A stretch of 64,000 nucleotides of DNA. Source: Lichenibacterium dinghuense. Its GTDB lineage: Bacteria; Pseudomonadota; Alphaproteobacteria; Rhizobiales; Beijerinckiaceae. The translations under genes were made by a program, and so were the position numbers. Of the stretch, positions 38,333 through 47,141 are shown in pieces (position 1 is the stretch's first letter; each line of letters opens with the position of its first letter). Location of the stretch: the NCBI RefSeq assembly GCF_021730615.1, contig NZ_JAJLMN010000001.1, positions 2,863,501 through 2,927,500 of the forward strand, given 5' to 3'. Under the pieces are notes generated by a model. It made no database searches, was not told the DNA's origin, and saw only the letters and a program-made list of their open reading frames with translations.

Positions 38333-38441
38333 GTTCCACGGAGATCCCCGCCAAGGGGCTGAGACACCGCTGGGCCCGGCACCGGGCGGCGCGGAAATCC
38401 ATAGAACCTGATCCGGTTCGCACCGGCGTAGGGAATGGAAC
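38333..38441 (+). ncRNA. TPP riboswitch (THI element)
   Basis: The conserved core elements are in order: GGGGCTGAGA (38355-38364) with ACACCGC, then GAACCTGATCCGGTTCGCA with CCGGCGTAGGGA near 38404-38434. P1 is formed by GTTCCA 38333-38338 pairing with TGGAAC 38436-38441. This is the standard TPP aptamer layout (CUGAGA and the ACCUGAU...GCGUAGGGA block). It stands upstream of thiO-thiS-thiG-thiE, so it would lower their expression when thiamine diphosphate is abundant. The 62 bp between P1 and the thiO ATG could sequester the ribosome site. Confidence 0.97.
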
Positions 38442-38503
38442 CGGCCCCGCCTCGTCGCACAAGCCGGTCCCCTCACCCCCGCCGTGTCGGGGAGTGATGC
38501 ACG

Positions 38504-39724
38504 ATGGCGGGCGCACCCGTCCTGTTCAACGCCCTGGGCCCGCTGCCCGCGGCCCCCCCCGGCCCCGCGCCGGAGGTGCCGGCGCGCGTCGACGTGGCCG
38601 TGGTGGGCGGCGGGGTGATCGGCCTGTCGGTCGGATGGCGGCTGCTCCGCCGCGGGCTCACCGTCGCGGTCTTCGACGCCGGCGTGGCGGGCGGCGGCAC
38701 CAGCTCCGCCGCCACCGGCATGCTGGCCGCGGAAGCCGAGCACGAGCCCGGCGGCGACCCGCTGCTCGGACTCTGCCTCGAAAGCCTGGCGCTGTGGCCC
38801 GCCTTCCGCGACGAGCTCGAAGCCGACGCCGGCCTCTCCATCGACTATTGGGAGAAGGGCACGCTGGTGGTCGCGGTCGGCCGCGACGAGGTGGACCGCC
38901 TGCGCGCCCGCCACGCCCTGCAGCTCCGCGCCGGGCTCGACGCCCGCTGGATGGGCCCTTCCGCGGTGCTCGACCTCGAACCCGGCCTGCGCCCCAACGT
39001 GTCGGGCGGCATCTTCTGCCCCGGCGACCATCAGGTCGACCCCCGCCTCACCGTCGCGGCCCTGCGCGCGGCCTTCGTCCGCCGCGGCGGACGCCTGGTC
39101 GAGGGCGCCGCGGTGGATGCGCTCGACCTGTCGGGGGGACGCGTCGCGGGCATCACGATCGGCGGGCGAGTCTGCCGGGCCGACACGGTCGTGATCGCCA
39201 GCGGCGCCGCCGCGGCCTCGGGCGGCCTGCTGCCCGCGGGGCTGCACCTGCCGCTGCGCCCGCTCAAGGGCCAGTCCATGGCGCTGAGGCCGCGGCCGCG
39301 GTTCGGCCGGAACCAGCCGCTGCCGCTCGACCACGTCGTCTGGACCGCCGAGGTCCACATCGCGCCGAAGTCCGACGGCCGCATGATCGTCGGTGCCACC
39401 ATGGAGGAGGCCGGCTTCGACCCCCACGTCACGGCGGGCGGGCTCTACGCCCTGCTGGAGGGCGTGCGGCGCGTCCTGCCCGGCGTCGAGGAGATGGCGG
39501 TCGAGGGCGTGTGGGCCGGCTTCCGCCCGACCACGGAGGACGACGCGCCGGCGCTCGGCGCCTGCGCGGTGCCGGGGCTCGCCTTCGCGGCCGGGCACCA
39601 CCGCAACGGCTACCTGCTGGCCCCCGTCACGGCGCGGGCGGTCGAGGAACTGGTGATCGAGGGCGCGGTGGCGGGCGCGGCGGCGGGGTTCGGCATCGGA
39701 CGGTTCGCGGGGAGGGACGCATGA
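38504..39724 (+). CDS. thiO: Glycine oxidase ThiO
   Basis: This 406-residue FAD-dependent glycine oxidase supplies dehydroglycine for thiazole synthesis. The dinucleotide motif VAVVGGGVIGLSVGWRLL starts at residue 30; VAGGGTSSAATGMLAAEAEHE and the C-terminal GVWAGFRPTTEDDAPALG with AAGHHRNGYLLAPVT match ThiO. The start ATG 38504 leaves a 28-residue variable leader. It overlaps thiS by 4 bp (ATGA) and is the first gene after the TPP riboswitch. Confidence 0.94.
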   Translation: MAGAPVLFNALGPLPAAPPGPAPEVPARVDVAVVGGGVIGLSVGWRLLRRGLTVAVFDAGVAGGGTSSAATGMLAAEAEHEPGGDPLLGLCLESLALWPAFRDELEADAGLSIDYWEKGTLVVAVGRDEVDRLRARHALQLRAGLDARWMGPSAVLDLEPGLRPNVSGGIFCPGDHQVDPRLTVAALRAAFVRRGGRLVEGAAVDALDLSGGRVAGITIGGRVCRADTVVIASGAAAASGGLLPAGLHLPLRPLKGQSMALRPRPRFGRNQPLPLDHVVWTAEVHIAPKSDGRMIVGATMEEAGFDPHVTAGGLYALLEGVRRVLPGVEEMAVEGVWAGFRPTTEDDAPALGACAVPGLAFAAGHHRNGYLLAPVTARAVEELVIEGAVAGAAAGFGIGRFAGRDA

Positions 39725-40017
39725 GGCTGACGGTCAACGGCGAGGCGCGCGACACCGAGGCCCGCAACCTCGCGGCGCTGTGGGCGGCGGAGACCGCGCA
39801 TCTGAGGGTTCCCACGGATGCGGGTGCTTGGGGAAGCACGGGGGACGAAGCTGCAGGAGAGGGGGCACCCGCGCCCGCTGGCGCCCCTGAGCCGCCCTCG
39901 CGCCGCGGCTTCGCCATCGCGCTGAACGGCGAGGTGGTGCGGGCGGCGCGCTGGGACGACACGAGGATCAACGAGGGCGACCGGGTGGAGATCATCCGCG
40001 CCGTGGCGGGAGGCTGA
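39721..40017 (+). CDS. thiS: Sulfur carrier protein ThiS with an in-frame insertion
   Basis: This 98-residue protein is the ubiquitin-like sulfur carrier. It has the N-terminal strand [20 protein letters not shown] and the C-terminal [35 protein letters not shown], ending in the GG needed for thiocarboxylate formation. It is about 33 residues longer than usual ThiS (65) because of a Gly/Ala/Pro-rich stretch at residues 27-60, between the first helix and the second strand. The DNA of the insertion is bordered by imperfect inverted repeats (39802-39827 and 39865-39891), and contains a perfect 6-bp hairpin at 39824-39839. The insert is in frame and leaves the fold borders intact, so the protein may still work. 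Confidence 0.9.
   Translation: MRLTVNGEARDTEARNLAALWAAETAHLRVPTDAGAWGSTGDEAAGEGAPAPAGAPEPPSRRGFAIALNGEVVRAARWDDTRINEGDRVEIIRAVAGG
39802..39891. repeat. Palindromic element inserted inside thiS
   Basis: This segment starts CTGAGGGTTCCCACGGATGC and ends GCGCCCGCTGGCGCCCCTGAG. Its ends are an imperfect inverted repeat, meeting at the GCGGGTGC/GCACCCGC pair. Inside is the hairpin GTGCTT-GGGG-AAGCAC. It accounts for most of the extra length of ThiS, like the in-gene palindromic elements (RPE) described in Rickettsia. Mobility is inferred, not shown. Confidence 0.5.
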
Positions 40018-40018
40018 C

Positions 40019-40807
40019 ATGACGGACGACGCACACCAGGTCGACGACGCGCTGGTCATCGCGGGGCAGCGCTTCTCGTCGCGCCTCATCCTCGGCACGG
40101 CCGGCTATCCGACGCAGCGCATCATGGCCGACGCCGTGGAGGCCTCGGGCTGCGACATGGTCACGGTGTCGATGCGGCGCATCTCGCTCGACGGCCACGG
40201 CTCCGACACGGTGAGCCTGCTCAAGGGCCGCCGCTTCCTGCCCAACACGGCGGGCTGCGAGACGGCGCGCGACGCCATCCTCACCGCCGAGCTCGGCCGC
40301 GAGGCGCTGGGCACCGATTGGGTCAAGCTCGAGATCATCGGCGACCGCGAGACCCTCTATCCCGACGCGGTCGAACTCCTCAAGGCGACGGAGAAGCTGG
40401 TCGAACTCGGCTTCGTCGTGCTGCCCTACTGCTTCTCCGACCCCGTGCTGTGCCAGCGCCTAGCCGACCGCGGCGCCGCGGCCGTGATGCCGCTCGGCTC
40501 GCTGATCGGCTCGGGGCTCGGCGTGTCCGACCCGGCGCTGCTGGAGCACCTGTGCCGCCGCTCGCCCGTGCCGGTGATCGTCGACGCCGGCCTCGGCACG
40601 GCCTCGGACGCGACGATCGCCATGGAGCTCGGCGCCTCCGCGGTGCTGCTCAACACGGCGGTCTCCAAGGCCGACGATCCGGTGCTGATGGCTCGCGCCT
40701 TCCGCCACGCGGTGGAGGCCGGGCGCCTCGCGCACCGCGCCGGCCGCATCCCGGCCCGCCGCCGCGCCGAGCCGTCGAGCCCGCAGATGGGCCTCCTCGG
40801 CTCGTGA
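40019..40807 (+). CDS. thiG: Thiazole synthase ThiG
   Basis: This 262-residue TIM-barrel enzyme makes the thiazole phosphate carboxylate from DXP, dehydroglycine and ThiS-COSH. Motifs are [35 protein letters not shown] (active Lys), [27 protein letters not shown] and [23 protein letters not shown] 40019 follows one base after the thiS stop codon. It overlaps the next gene by 4 bp. Confidence 0.95.
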   Translation: MTDDAHQVDDALVIAGQRFSSRLILGTAGYPTQRIMADAVEASGCDMVTVSMRRISLDGHGSDTVSLLKGRRFLPNTAGCETARDAILTAELGREALGTDWVKLEIIGDRETLYPDAVELLKATEKLVELGFVVLPYCFSDPVLCQRLADRGAAAVMPLGSLIGSGLGVSDPALLEHLCRRSPVPVIVDAGLGTASDATIAMELGASAVLLNTAVSKADDPVLMARAFRHAVEAGRLAHRAGRIPARRRAEPSSPQMGLLGS

Positions 40808-41424
40808 CGCTTCCGGTCTCCGGCAGGCCTCTGCCGGGGAGGCTGCTGGTCGTCACCGACCGGCACCAGGCGGCGGAACCGCTGCCCGAACTCTGCGGGG
40901 CGCTGCTCGCCGCGGGCCTGCGCTGGCTGTGGCTGCGCGACCGCGACCTACCCCCGGCGGAGCGGCGCGCGCTGGCGCTCGACCTCGCGGCCCGCGCGGC
41001 GCAGCACGGCGCCGCGCTGACGGTGGGGGCCGACGTCGCGCTGGCCGTGGAGGTCGGCGCCGGCGTGCAGCTCGGCGCCGGGGCGGATGTCGCGGCGGCG
41101 CGGCGGCGGCTCGGGCCGGGCGCGCTCGTCGGCGTGTCGGCGCATTCCCTCGCCGACCTGCGCGCCGCGCGCGACGCCGGCGCCGACTACGCGACGCTGA
41201 GCCCGGTCTTCCCGTCGCGGAGCAAGCCCGGCTACGGGCCGGCGCTGGGGCTCGACGGGCTGCGGGCCGCCGCCGCGGTCGGCCTGCCGGTGCTGGCGCT
41301 CGGCGGGATCACGGCGGGGATGGCGGGCGGGTGCCTGGAGGCCGGCGCCGCCGGCGCCGCCGTGATGGGCGATGCGATGCGGGGCGGGGCGGGCTTCGTC
41401 GCGGGGTGGCCGGCGGTGCGATGA
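40804..41424 (+). CDS. Thiamine phosphate synthase/TenI family protein
   Basis: This 206-residue ThiE/TenI-superfamily TIM barrel starts at GTG 40804, overlapping thiG. It has [35 protein letters not shown] and [18 protein letters not shown]. True ThiE carries a Gln/Asp-rich HxGQxDLP motif, but here the segment is [15 protein letters not shown]. The [10 protein letters not shown] loop looks closer to the thiazole tautomerase TenI, so either ThiE or TenI is possible. It ends the riboswitch-controlled thiO-S-G-E run. Confidence 0.85.
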   Translation: MTLPVSGRPLPGRLLVVTDRHQAAEPLPELCGALLAAGLRWLWLRDRDLPPAERRALALDLAARAAQHGAALTVGADVALAVEVGAGVQLGAGADVAAARRRLGPGALVGVSAHSLADLRAARDAGADYATLSPVFPSRSKPGYGPALGLDGLRAAAAVGLPVLALGGITAGMAGGCLEAGAAGAAVMGDAMRGGAGFVAGWPAVR

Positions 41425-41425
41425 G

Positions 41426-42535
41426 CTATCCCGCCCCCACCAGCCCGTGGAACGATCGGAGCAGCCCCGCGTCGAGCTTCCCGCCCATGGCGACCAGGGC
41501 GGCGAGGGCGTCCCGCGGCGGCTTCGGCGCCTTGTAGGGGCGCCGCTCGATCAGCGCCGCGTAGATGTCGCAGATCGTCACTAGGCGCGTCAACGGCGAC
41601 ACCTTCTCGCCGCCGAGCGCGTCCGGGTAGCCGGAACCGTCGACGTATTCGTGGTGGTGGCGCACGATGTCGAGCAGTTGCGGGTCGAAGCCCCCCTGCC
41701 GGACGAGCATGTCGTAGCCGACCTGCGGGTGCGTCCGCATCACCTCCGCCTCCGAGGGCGACAGCGGCCCGGCCTTGTTGAGGACCGCGTGCGGGATGGC
41801 GGCCTTGCCGATGTCGTGGACGAGCGCCGCCTGCGCGATCAGCCGCTGCCCCTTCACGGTCACGCCGAGGCGGGCCGCGAAGCCGGCCGCGAGCCCCGCC
41901 ACGAGCAGGCAGTGCTGGTAGGTGACGTCGTCGTAGGAGCGCACCACGTCGAGCCAGGCGCCGATGCGCCCGCCGCCGACGCCCGCCATCACGGCGCCGG
42001 CCCCCTGTTCCAGGCTGGCGGGCGCGATCGGCCGGCCGCGCCGCGCGGCCTCGAACATGTCGCCGAAGGCCGCCGCCGCTTCGCGCGCGCTCGCCACCGC
42101 GGCGGGGGGGAGCGCCGGGCGTCGGGGTGCGGCGCGGCCGGCCCCGACCATCTGCTTGGCGGTGAACAGGATCTGGGCGTCGGAGGCGTCGCGCGGCAGC
42201 ACCGCCGTGGCCTCGATCGCTTCGGCCTGCGCCATGGCGTCCGGGCCGTCGCTCCGCGCGAGGCACAGCACGGGGACGCCCGGATCGACGCGGTGGTGCG
42301 CCAGGACGGCCTGCAGGGCCGCCAGGGCGGCAGGGTCGTCGAGCGCGGCGTCGCAGACGATGAGGCCGTGCTCGGCCGACGCGGGGGCGCTCTGCCCCGG
42401 ACCCACCAGGGTGCAGGGCTCGACGGCATCCATGATCTGCCGAAGCCGGTGGCCTTCCTTCAGCCGGTCCGTCAGCAAAAGCACCCGCGGGGTCCTCCGG
42501 TCCGCAGACGCCCCGGCCGCGAGGGGAGGGGGCAT
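41426..42535 (-). CDS. Response-regulator-like HD-GYP domain protein
   Basis: This 369-residue protein has a receiver-like N-terminus (RVLLLTDRLKEGHRLRQIM, and VCDAALDD around residue 62 as possible phospho-site). An HD-GYP phosphodiesterase domain occupies the last 180 residues: ALVHDIGKAAIPHAVLNK, MRTHPQVGYDML, VRHHHEYVDGSGYP and TICDIYAALIERRPYK. It would degrade c-di-GMP. A Pro/Ala-rich linker joins the halves. It converges on the thiamine operon (stop 1 bp from its stop side) and stands alone. Confidence 0.88.
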   Translation of the reverse strand: MPPPLAAGASADRRTPRVLLLTDRLKEGHRLRQIMDAVEPCTLVGPGQSAPASAEHGLIVCDAALDDPAALAALQAVLAHHRVDPGVPVLCLARSDGPDAMAQAEAIEATAVLPRDASDAQILFTAKQMVGAGRAAPRRPALPPAAVASAREAAAAFGDMFEAARRGRPIAPASLEQGAGAVMAGVGGGRIGAWLDVVRSYDDVTYQHCLLVAGLAAGFAARLGVTVKGQRLIAQAALVHDIGKAAIPHAVLNKAGPLSPSEAEVMRTHPQVGYDMLVRQGGFDPQLLDIVRHHHEYVDGSGYPDALGGEKVSPLTRLVTICDIYAALIERRPYKAPKPPRDALAALVAMGGKLDAGLLRSFHGLVGAG

Positions 42536-42771
42536 CCTGCCGCGTGGTCGATCCCGGGCGGCTCGGGCTGGTCAGACTACGCCGCGCCCCGAAACCCCGC
42601 AACGGGGCGGCGCAGGGCCGGGCGCCGCTCCCTTGAACAGGGTGAAGGTTCTCTTGCATGCAGCGGATCGCCGCGCCGGCCCGCCATCCGCACCCGCTCC
42701 GGCGCCGCGGCTTGCCAAAGCCGGCCCGAACCGCGACAGCGGGGCCACGATCGACCGCGGAGGCCGCGCCC

Positions 42772-43923
42772 GTGAACCCCGTCTTCGCCGACCTGCCCAC
42801 CACCGTCTTCGAGACCATGTCGCGCCTGGCGCGCCAGCACGGGGCCGTGAACCTCGGCCAGGGCTTCCCGGACGACCCCGGCCCGCTCGACCTCCGCCGG
42901 CGCGCCGCCGAGGCTGTGGTCGACGGCTGGAACCAGTACCCGCCCATGATGGGCCTGCCCGAGCTGCGCCAGGCCGTCGCCGACCATTACGGCAGGCACC
43001 AGGGCCTCGCCCTGTCGGCCGAGGACGTCATGGTGACGTCGGGGGCGACGGAGGCGCTCGCGGGCGCGCTGCTGGCGCTGATCGAACCCGGCGACGAAGT
43101 GGTGCTGTTCCAGCCCATGTACGACGCCTACCTGCCGCTCGTGCGCCGCGCCGGCGGCGTGCCGCGCTTCGTCACGCTGCGGCCGCCGCAGTGGGACTTC
43201 TCGGACGAGGACCTCGCCCGCGCCTTCTCGCCCCGCACCCGCGTCGTGCTGTTCAACTCGCCCCTCAACCCGTCCGGCACGGTGTTCGCGCGCCCCGCGC
43301 TGGAGCGGCTGGCGCGGTTCTGCGCGGCCCACGACGCGGTCGCGCTCTGCGACGAGGTGTGGGAGCACATCACCTTCGACGGCGCCGAGCACGTGCCGAT
43401 GATGAGCCTGCCCGGCATGCGCGAGCGCACCGTCAAGGTGGGGTCGGCGGGCAAGATCTTCGGCCTCACGGGGTGGAAGGTCGGCTTCACGGTGGCGATG
43501 CCGCGGCTGATGCGCGTCCTGTCCAAGGCCCACCAGTTCCTCACCTTCACCACGCCGCCGAACCTGCAGAGCGCCGTCGCGTATGGCCTCGGCAAGGACG
43601 GCGCGCACCTCGACGAGCAGCGCGCGGCGCTGCAGCGCTCGCGCGACCGGCTGAGCGCGGGCCTGTCCGAGCGCGGCTTCACGGTGCTGCCGACGGCGGG
43701 GACCTACTTCCTCAACGTCGACCTCGGGCCGCTCGGCGTGACGGACGACGCCGCCTTCTGCGAGCGGCTGGTGGCCGAGCGCGGCGTCGCGGCCGTGCCG
43801 GTGTCGGCCTTCTACGCGGAGGATCCCGTGCGCAGCGTCGCGCGCTTCTGCTTCGCCAAGACGGACGCGACGCTCGACAGCGCGCTGGAGCGGCTCGACG
43901 GGGTGGCGGGGCGCGCCGCCTGA
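42772..43923 (+). CDS. PLP-dependent class I/II aminotransferase
   Basis: This 383-residue fold-type I aminotransferase resembles the kynurenine/methionine aminotransferase group (YbdL/KAT). It has VNLGQGFPDDPGPLDL, NQYPPMMGLPELRQAVADHY, TSGATEALAGALLA, FNSPLNPSGTVF, CDEVWEH and the Schiff-base Lys228 in SAGKIFGLTGWKVG. The start is GTG 42772, behind GGAGG at 42759-42763. A TGCATGCA palindrome lies about 110 bp upstream (42655-42662), the same motif as in front of the peptide transporter. It converges on the ModE-like gene. Confidence 0.92.
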   Translation: MNPVFADLPTTVFETMSRLARQHGAVNLGQGFPDDPGPLDLRRRAAEAVVDGWNQYPPMMGLPELRQAVADHYGRHQGLALSAEDVMVTSGATEALAGALLALIEPGDEVVLFQPMYDAYLPLVRRAGGVPRFVTLRPPQWDFSDEDLARAFSPRTRVVLFNSPLNPSGTVFARPALERLARFCAAHDAVALCDEVWEHITFDGAEHVPMMSLPGMRERTVKVGSAGKIFGLTGWKVGFTVAMPRLMRVLSKAHQFLTFTTPPNLQSAVAYGLGKDGAHLDEQRAALQRSRDRLSAGLSERGFTVLPTAGTYFLNVDLGPLGVTDDAAFCERLVAERGVAAVPVSAFYAEDPVRSVARFCFAKTDATLDSALERLDGVAGRAA

Positions 43924-43929
43924 AGCCTC

Positions 43930-43956
43930 CCCGGACGAGCCGACCGCCCGTCCGGG
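43930..43956. terminator. Convergent hairpin between aminotransferase and ModE-like gene
   Basis: Stem CCCGGACG / CGTCCGGG (43930-43937, 43949-43956) with an 11-nt loop lies between two convergent stops. There are no T-tracts, so termination is uncertain. Confidence 0.4.
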
Positions 43957-43963
43957 AAGCGCG

Positions 43964-44347
43964 TCAGGCCGCGGGCGGCTCGGGGGCCGCCTCGGGCGGC
44001 GCCGGCCGCTCCACCTCGACCTGCAGCGCCGCGAGGTGGTCGGCGGCCGCCAGGGCGGCCGCGCGCTCGACGGCGCGGAAGCGCGTCACCAGCGCGAGCC
44101 CGAGGGCCGTGAGCCGCGCGCCCCCGCCCCGCCGCCCGCCGGCCTGGCACTCGACCACGGGCTTGCCGAAGATGGTGTTGATCTCCTCGACCAGCTCCCA
44201 GGCGCGGCGGTAGGACATGTCCATGGCGCGCCCGGCCGCCGAGATGGAGCCGAAGGCGGCGATCTTCTCCAGCAGCTCGATCTTGCCCGGGCCGATGCGC
44301 CCGCCGGGATCGAGGTCGATCCTGAGGCTCAGCGACGCCACGCACAT
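43964..44347 (-). CDS. ModE N-terminal-type winged HTH regulator
   Basis: This 127-residue DNA-binding protein starts MCVASLSLRIDLDPGGRIGP, followed by GKIELLEKIAAFGSISAAGRAMDMSYRRAW and ELVEEINTIFGKPVVECQAG. That is the ModE/LysR-like winged helix with the SYRRAW recognition helix. No molybdate-binding (Mop) domains follow, and no mod transporter genes lie nearby. A longer start at ATG 44377 is possible; the ATG 44347 Shine-Dalgarno GGAGGG is too close to be ideal. It probably represses an operon outside the view. Confidence 0.8.
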   Translation of the reverse strand: MCVASLSLRIDLDPGGRIGPGKIELLEKIAAFGSISAAGRAMDMSYRRAWELVEEINTIFGKPVVECQAGGRRGGGARLTALGLALVTRFRAVERAAALAAADHLAALQVEVERPAPPEAAPEPPAA

Positions 44348-44572
44348 CCCTCCGCGCCGGCCTGCCTCGTCGCCCATGTGCCCGTTCGTCCCGATGCCGC
44401 CGCTGCGGGGCAGGGGAGCGAACACGGGCCACCCTCGGCTTGTCAATCCGCCGCGCCGGCCGCGGCCGCGGCATGCGGCGGTGGACACGCGGCTGTCGCT
44501 GTGCGTTGTCGCATACGACGCCGGCGGCCGACAGGTCGCCGGCGCCTTCGTTCATGAGACGGGACTCGACCC

Positions 44573-45628
44573 ATGTTCACCTGCGTAGGCTACGCCACCT
44601 CGGCGGCCGACCGGCCGCTCGGCCCCATCTCCTTCGAGCGCCGCGACCCCGGCCCGAAGGACGTGCGCATCGACATCCAGTATTGCGGCGTGTGCCATTC
44701 CGACCTGCACCAGGCCCGCAACGAGTGGCAAAACACCCTCTATCCCTGCCTGCCCGGCCACGAGATCGTGGGCCGCGTCACCGCGGTCGGATCCGACGTC
44801 ACCAAGTTCAAGGTCGGCGACCTCGCCGGCGTGGGCTGCCTCGTCGACAGCTGCCGGGACTGCCCGTCGTGCGCGGAAGGGCTGGAGAACTACTGCGAGA
44901 AGGGCCAGACCTTCACGTACAACAGCGAGGACAAGGTGTCGGGCGGCCTGACCTTCGGCGGCTACAGCCAGGCCGTCGTGGTCGACGAGGGCTTCACGCT
45001 CAAGATCCCGCAGAACCTCGACCTCAAGGCCGTGGCGCCGCTGCTCTGCGCCGGCATCACCACCTATTCGCCCCTGAAGCACTGGAAGGTCGGCCCCGGC
45101 CAGCGCGTCGGCATCGTCGGGCTCGGCGGCCTCGGCCACATGGGCGTCAAGCTCGCCCACGCCATGGGGGCCCACGTGGTGCTGTTCACGACCTCGCCCG
45201 GCAAGGCCGAGGACGCCAGGCGCCTCGGTGCCGCCGAGGTGGTGGTGTCGCGCGACCCCGACGCCATGGCGGCGCAGGCCGGCACCTTCGACTTCATCCT
45301 CGACACGGTGGCGGCCAAGCACGACATCAACGCGCTGCTGAACTGCCTGAAGCGCGACGCCACGCTGTGCCAGGTCGGCGCCCCGAACCAGCCGCTCGAC
45401 ACCAACGCCTTCGGCCTGATCTTCAAGCGCCGCAACTTCGCGGGCTCGCTGATCGGCGGCATCGCCGAGACGCAGGAGATGCTCGACTTCTGCGGCCAGC
45501 ACGGCCTCACGGCCGACATCGAGATGATCCGCATGGAGGAGATCGAGGCGGCCTTCGCCCGCATGGTGCGGAGCGACGTGAAGTACCGCTTCGTGATCGA
45601 CATGGCGACGATGCCCGCCGCCGCCTGA
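44573..45628 (+). CDS. Zinc-dependent NAD(P) alcohol dehydrogenase (YahK/CAD type)
   Basis: This 351-residue medium-chain dehydrogenase has catalytic zinc ligands in YCGVCHSDLH and GHEIVG, the structural zinc Cys set CRDCPSCAEGLENYC, and the Rossmann motif GLGGLGHMGVKLAHAMG. Residues at CAGITTYSPLKHW are typical of the cinnamyl alcohol dehydrogenase/YahK branch, which reduces aldehydes using NADPH. The upstream 85 bp is shared with the divergent ModE-like regulator, which could control it. A GC hairpin follows the stop. Confidence 0.93.
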   Translation: MFTCVGYATSAADRPLGPISFERRDPGPKDVRIDIQYCGVCHSDLHQARNEWQNTLYPCLPGHEIVGRVTAVGSDVTKFKVGDLAGVGCLVDSCRDCPSCAEGLENYCEKGQTFTYNSEDKVSGGLTFGGYSQAVVVDEGFTLKIPQNLDLKAVAPLLCAGITTYSPLKHWKVGPGQRVGIVGLGGLGHMGVKLAHAMGAHVVLFTTSPGKAEDARRLGAAEVVVSRDPDAMAAQAGTFDFILDTVAAKHDINALLNCLKRDATLCQVGAPNQPLDTNAFGLIFKRRNFAGSLIGGIAETQEMLDFCGQHGLTADIEMIRMEEIEAAFARMVRSDVKYRFVIDMATMPAAA

Positions 45629-45631
45629 GCG

Positions 45632-45653
45632 GCCGTCCGCGGGGCCGGACGGC
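45632..45653 (+). terminator. Hairpin after alcohol dehydrogenase
   Basis: Perfect 8-bp stem GCCGTCCG / CGGACGGC (45632-45639, 45646-45653), loop CGGGGC, 4 bp after the stop codon. The downstream sequence is CGCCTCGCTGTT, so the T-tract is weak. Confidence 0.5.
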
Positions 45654-45661
45654 GCCTCGCT

Positions 45662-45677
45662 GTTCCCGGCCGGGAAC
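45662..45677. promoter_or_regulatory. 16-nt perfect palindrome upstream of flavin monooxygenase gene
   Basis: GTTCCCGGCCGGGAAC is a perfect palindrome with no spacer, 139 bp before the start of the flavin monooxygenase. Such a site suits a dimeric repressor such as TetR, but it could also extend the terminator of the gene upstream. No regulator sits next to it. Confidence 0.35.
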
Positions 45678-45815
45678 GGCGGGTCGGCTTCCGGGTCCGC
45701 GGTGCCGGCAGGCCGGCGCCGTCGCGGCCCGTTCAACCCCCGGCGTTGCCCCTCGCGCCGCCGCGGTGCACCATGGCGGCGACGGGACGCGCTCCCGCCG
45801 CCACCCGGAGGCTCC

Positions 45816-47141
45816 ATGAGCCGCACACGCCGCCTGCGCCTCGGCGCCTTCATGCGCCCGGTCGCGATCCACACCGGCTCCTGGCGCTATCCCGGCGCCT
45901 ATCCGGACGCGAACTTCAACTTCGCCCACATCAAGCGTTTCGCACAGCGGCTGGAGGCCGCGAAGTTCGACGCCTTCTTCATGGCGGACCACCTCGCCGT
46001 GCTGAACATGCCGGTGGACGCGCTGAAGCGCAGCCACACCGTGACCTCCTTCGAGCCCTTCACGCTGCTGTCCGCCCTCGCGGCCGTGACGGAGCGCATC
46101 GGCCTCGTCGCCACGGCCTCGACGACCTTCGACGCGCCGTACCACGTGGCGCGCCGCTTCGCCTCGCTCGACCACATCTCGAACGGCCGCGCGGGCTGGA
46201 ACATCGTCACCACCGCCAACCCGGACGCGGCGCTGAACTTCGGCCAGGACGGGCAGATGGACCACGCCGACCGCTACAAGCGGGCGCGCGAGTTCTACGA
46301 CGTCGTCACGGGCCTGTGGGACAGCTTCGCCGATGACGCCTTCGTGCGCGACGTCGAGAGCGGGGTCTACTTCGACCCCGGGAGGATGCACGTGCTCGGC
46401 CACGAGGGCCCGAGCCTCAAGGTGCGCGGGCCCCTCAACATCGCCCGCGCGCCGCAGGGCTGGCCCGTGGTGGTGCAGGCCGGCTCCTCCGAGCCGGGCC
46501 GGCAGCTCGCGGCCGAGACCGCCGAGGTCGTGTTCGCGGCCGAGGCCTCGCTCGGCAAGGCGCAGGGCTTCTACGCCGACGTGAAGGGGCGCATGCGCGC
46601 GCTCGGCCGCGACCCGGACCACTGCAAGATCCTGCCCGCCGCCTTCGTGGTGGTGGGCGACACGGTCGAGGAAGCGCGGGCCAAGCGCGCGCGGCTCGAC
46701 GCGCTGGTCCACTACGACAGCGGCATCGGCTCGCTCAACGGCATGCTGGGCACCGACGTGTCGGGCTACGACCCGGACGGGCCGCTGCCCGAGATCCCCG
46801 AGACCGAGGCCAGCAAGAGCGGCCGCGCCCGCATGGTCGCCATGGCGCGCGAGGAGGGGCTCACCATCCGCGAGCTCGCGGCCCGCGCCGGCTCCTACGC
46901 GGGCCTCGCCTTCGTGGGCACGCCCGCCACGATCGCCGACGGCATGGAGGAGTGGCTCGACGGCGACGCCTGCGACGGCTTCAACCTGATGTTCTCCGAC
47001 CTGCCGGCCGGCCTCGACGACGTCGTGGAGCGCGTCGTGCCCGAGCTGCAGCGCCGCGGCCTGTTCCGCCGCGACTACGAGGGCCCGACGCTGCGCGACA
47101 ACCTCGGCCTGCCGCGGCCTGCGAACCGCTTCTTTGCCTAA
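45816..47141 (+). CDS. LLM-class FMN-dependent monooxygenase (NtaA/SnaA/DszA family)
   Basis: This 441-residue bacterial luciferase-like flavin enzyme matches the NtaA/DszA group: LGAFMRPVAIHTGSWRYPGA, FAQRLEAAKFDAFFMADHLA, RIGLVATASTTFDAPYHVAR, SLDHISNGRAGWNIVTT, and WPVVVQAGSSEPGRQLAAET. These enzymes need a separate flavin reductase, not seen nearby. The substrate is probably a xenobiotic or organosulfur/nitrilo compound but cannot be fixed. ATG 45816 has GGAGG 5 bp upstream. It overlaps the serine hydrolase gene by 8 bp. Confidence 0.9.
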   Translation: MSRTRRLRLGAFMRPVAIHTGSWRYPGAYPDANFNFAHIKRFAQRLEAAKFDAFFMADHLAVLNMPVDALKRSHTVTSFEPFTLLSALAAVTERIGLVATASTTFDAPYHVARRFASLDHISNGRAGWNIVTTANPDAALNFGQDGQMDHADRYKRAREFYDVVTGLWDSFADDAFVRDVESGVYFDPGRMHVLGHEGPSLKVRGPLNIARAPQGWPVVVQAGSSEPGRQLAAETAEVVFAAEASLGKAQGFYADVKGRMRALGRDPDHCKILPAAFVVVGDTVEEARAKRARLDALVHYDSGIGSLNGMLGTDVSGYDPDGPLPEIPETEASKSGRARMVAMAREEGLTIRELAARAGSYAGLAFVGTPATIADGMEEWLDGDACDGFNLMFSDLPAGLDDVVERVVPELQRRGLFRRDYEGPTLRDNLGLPRPANRFFA

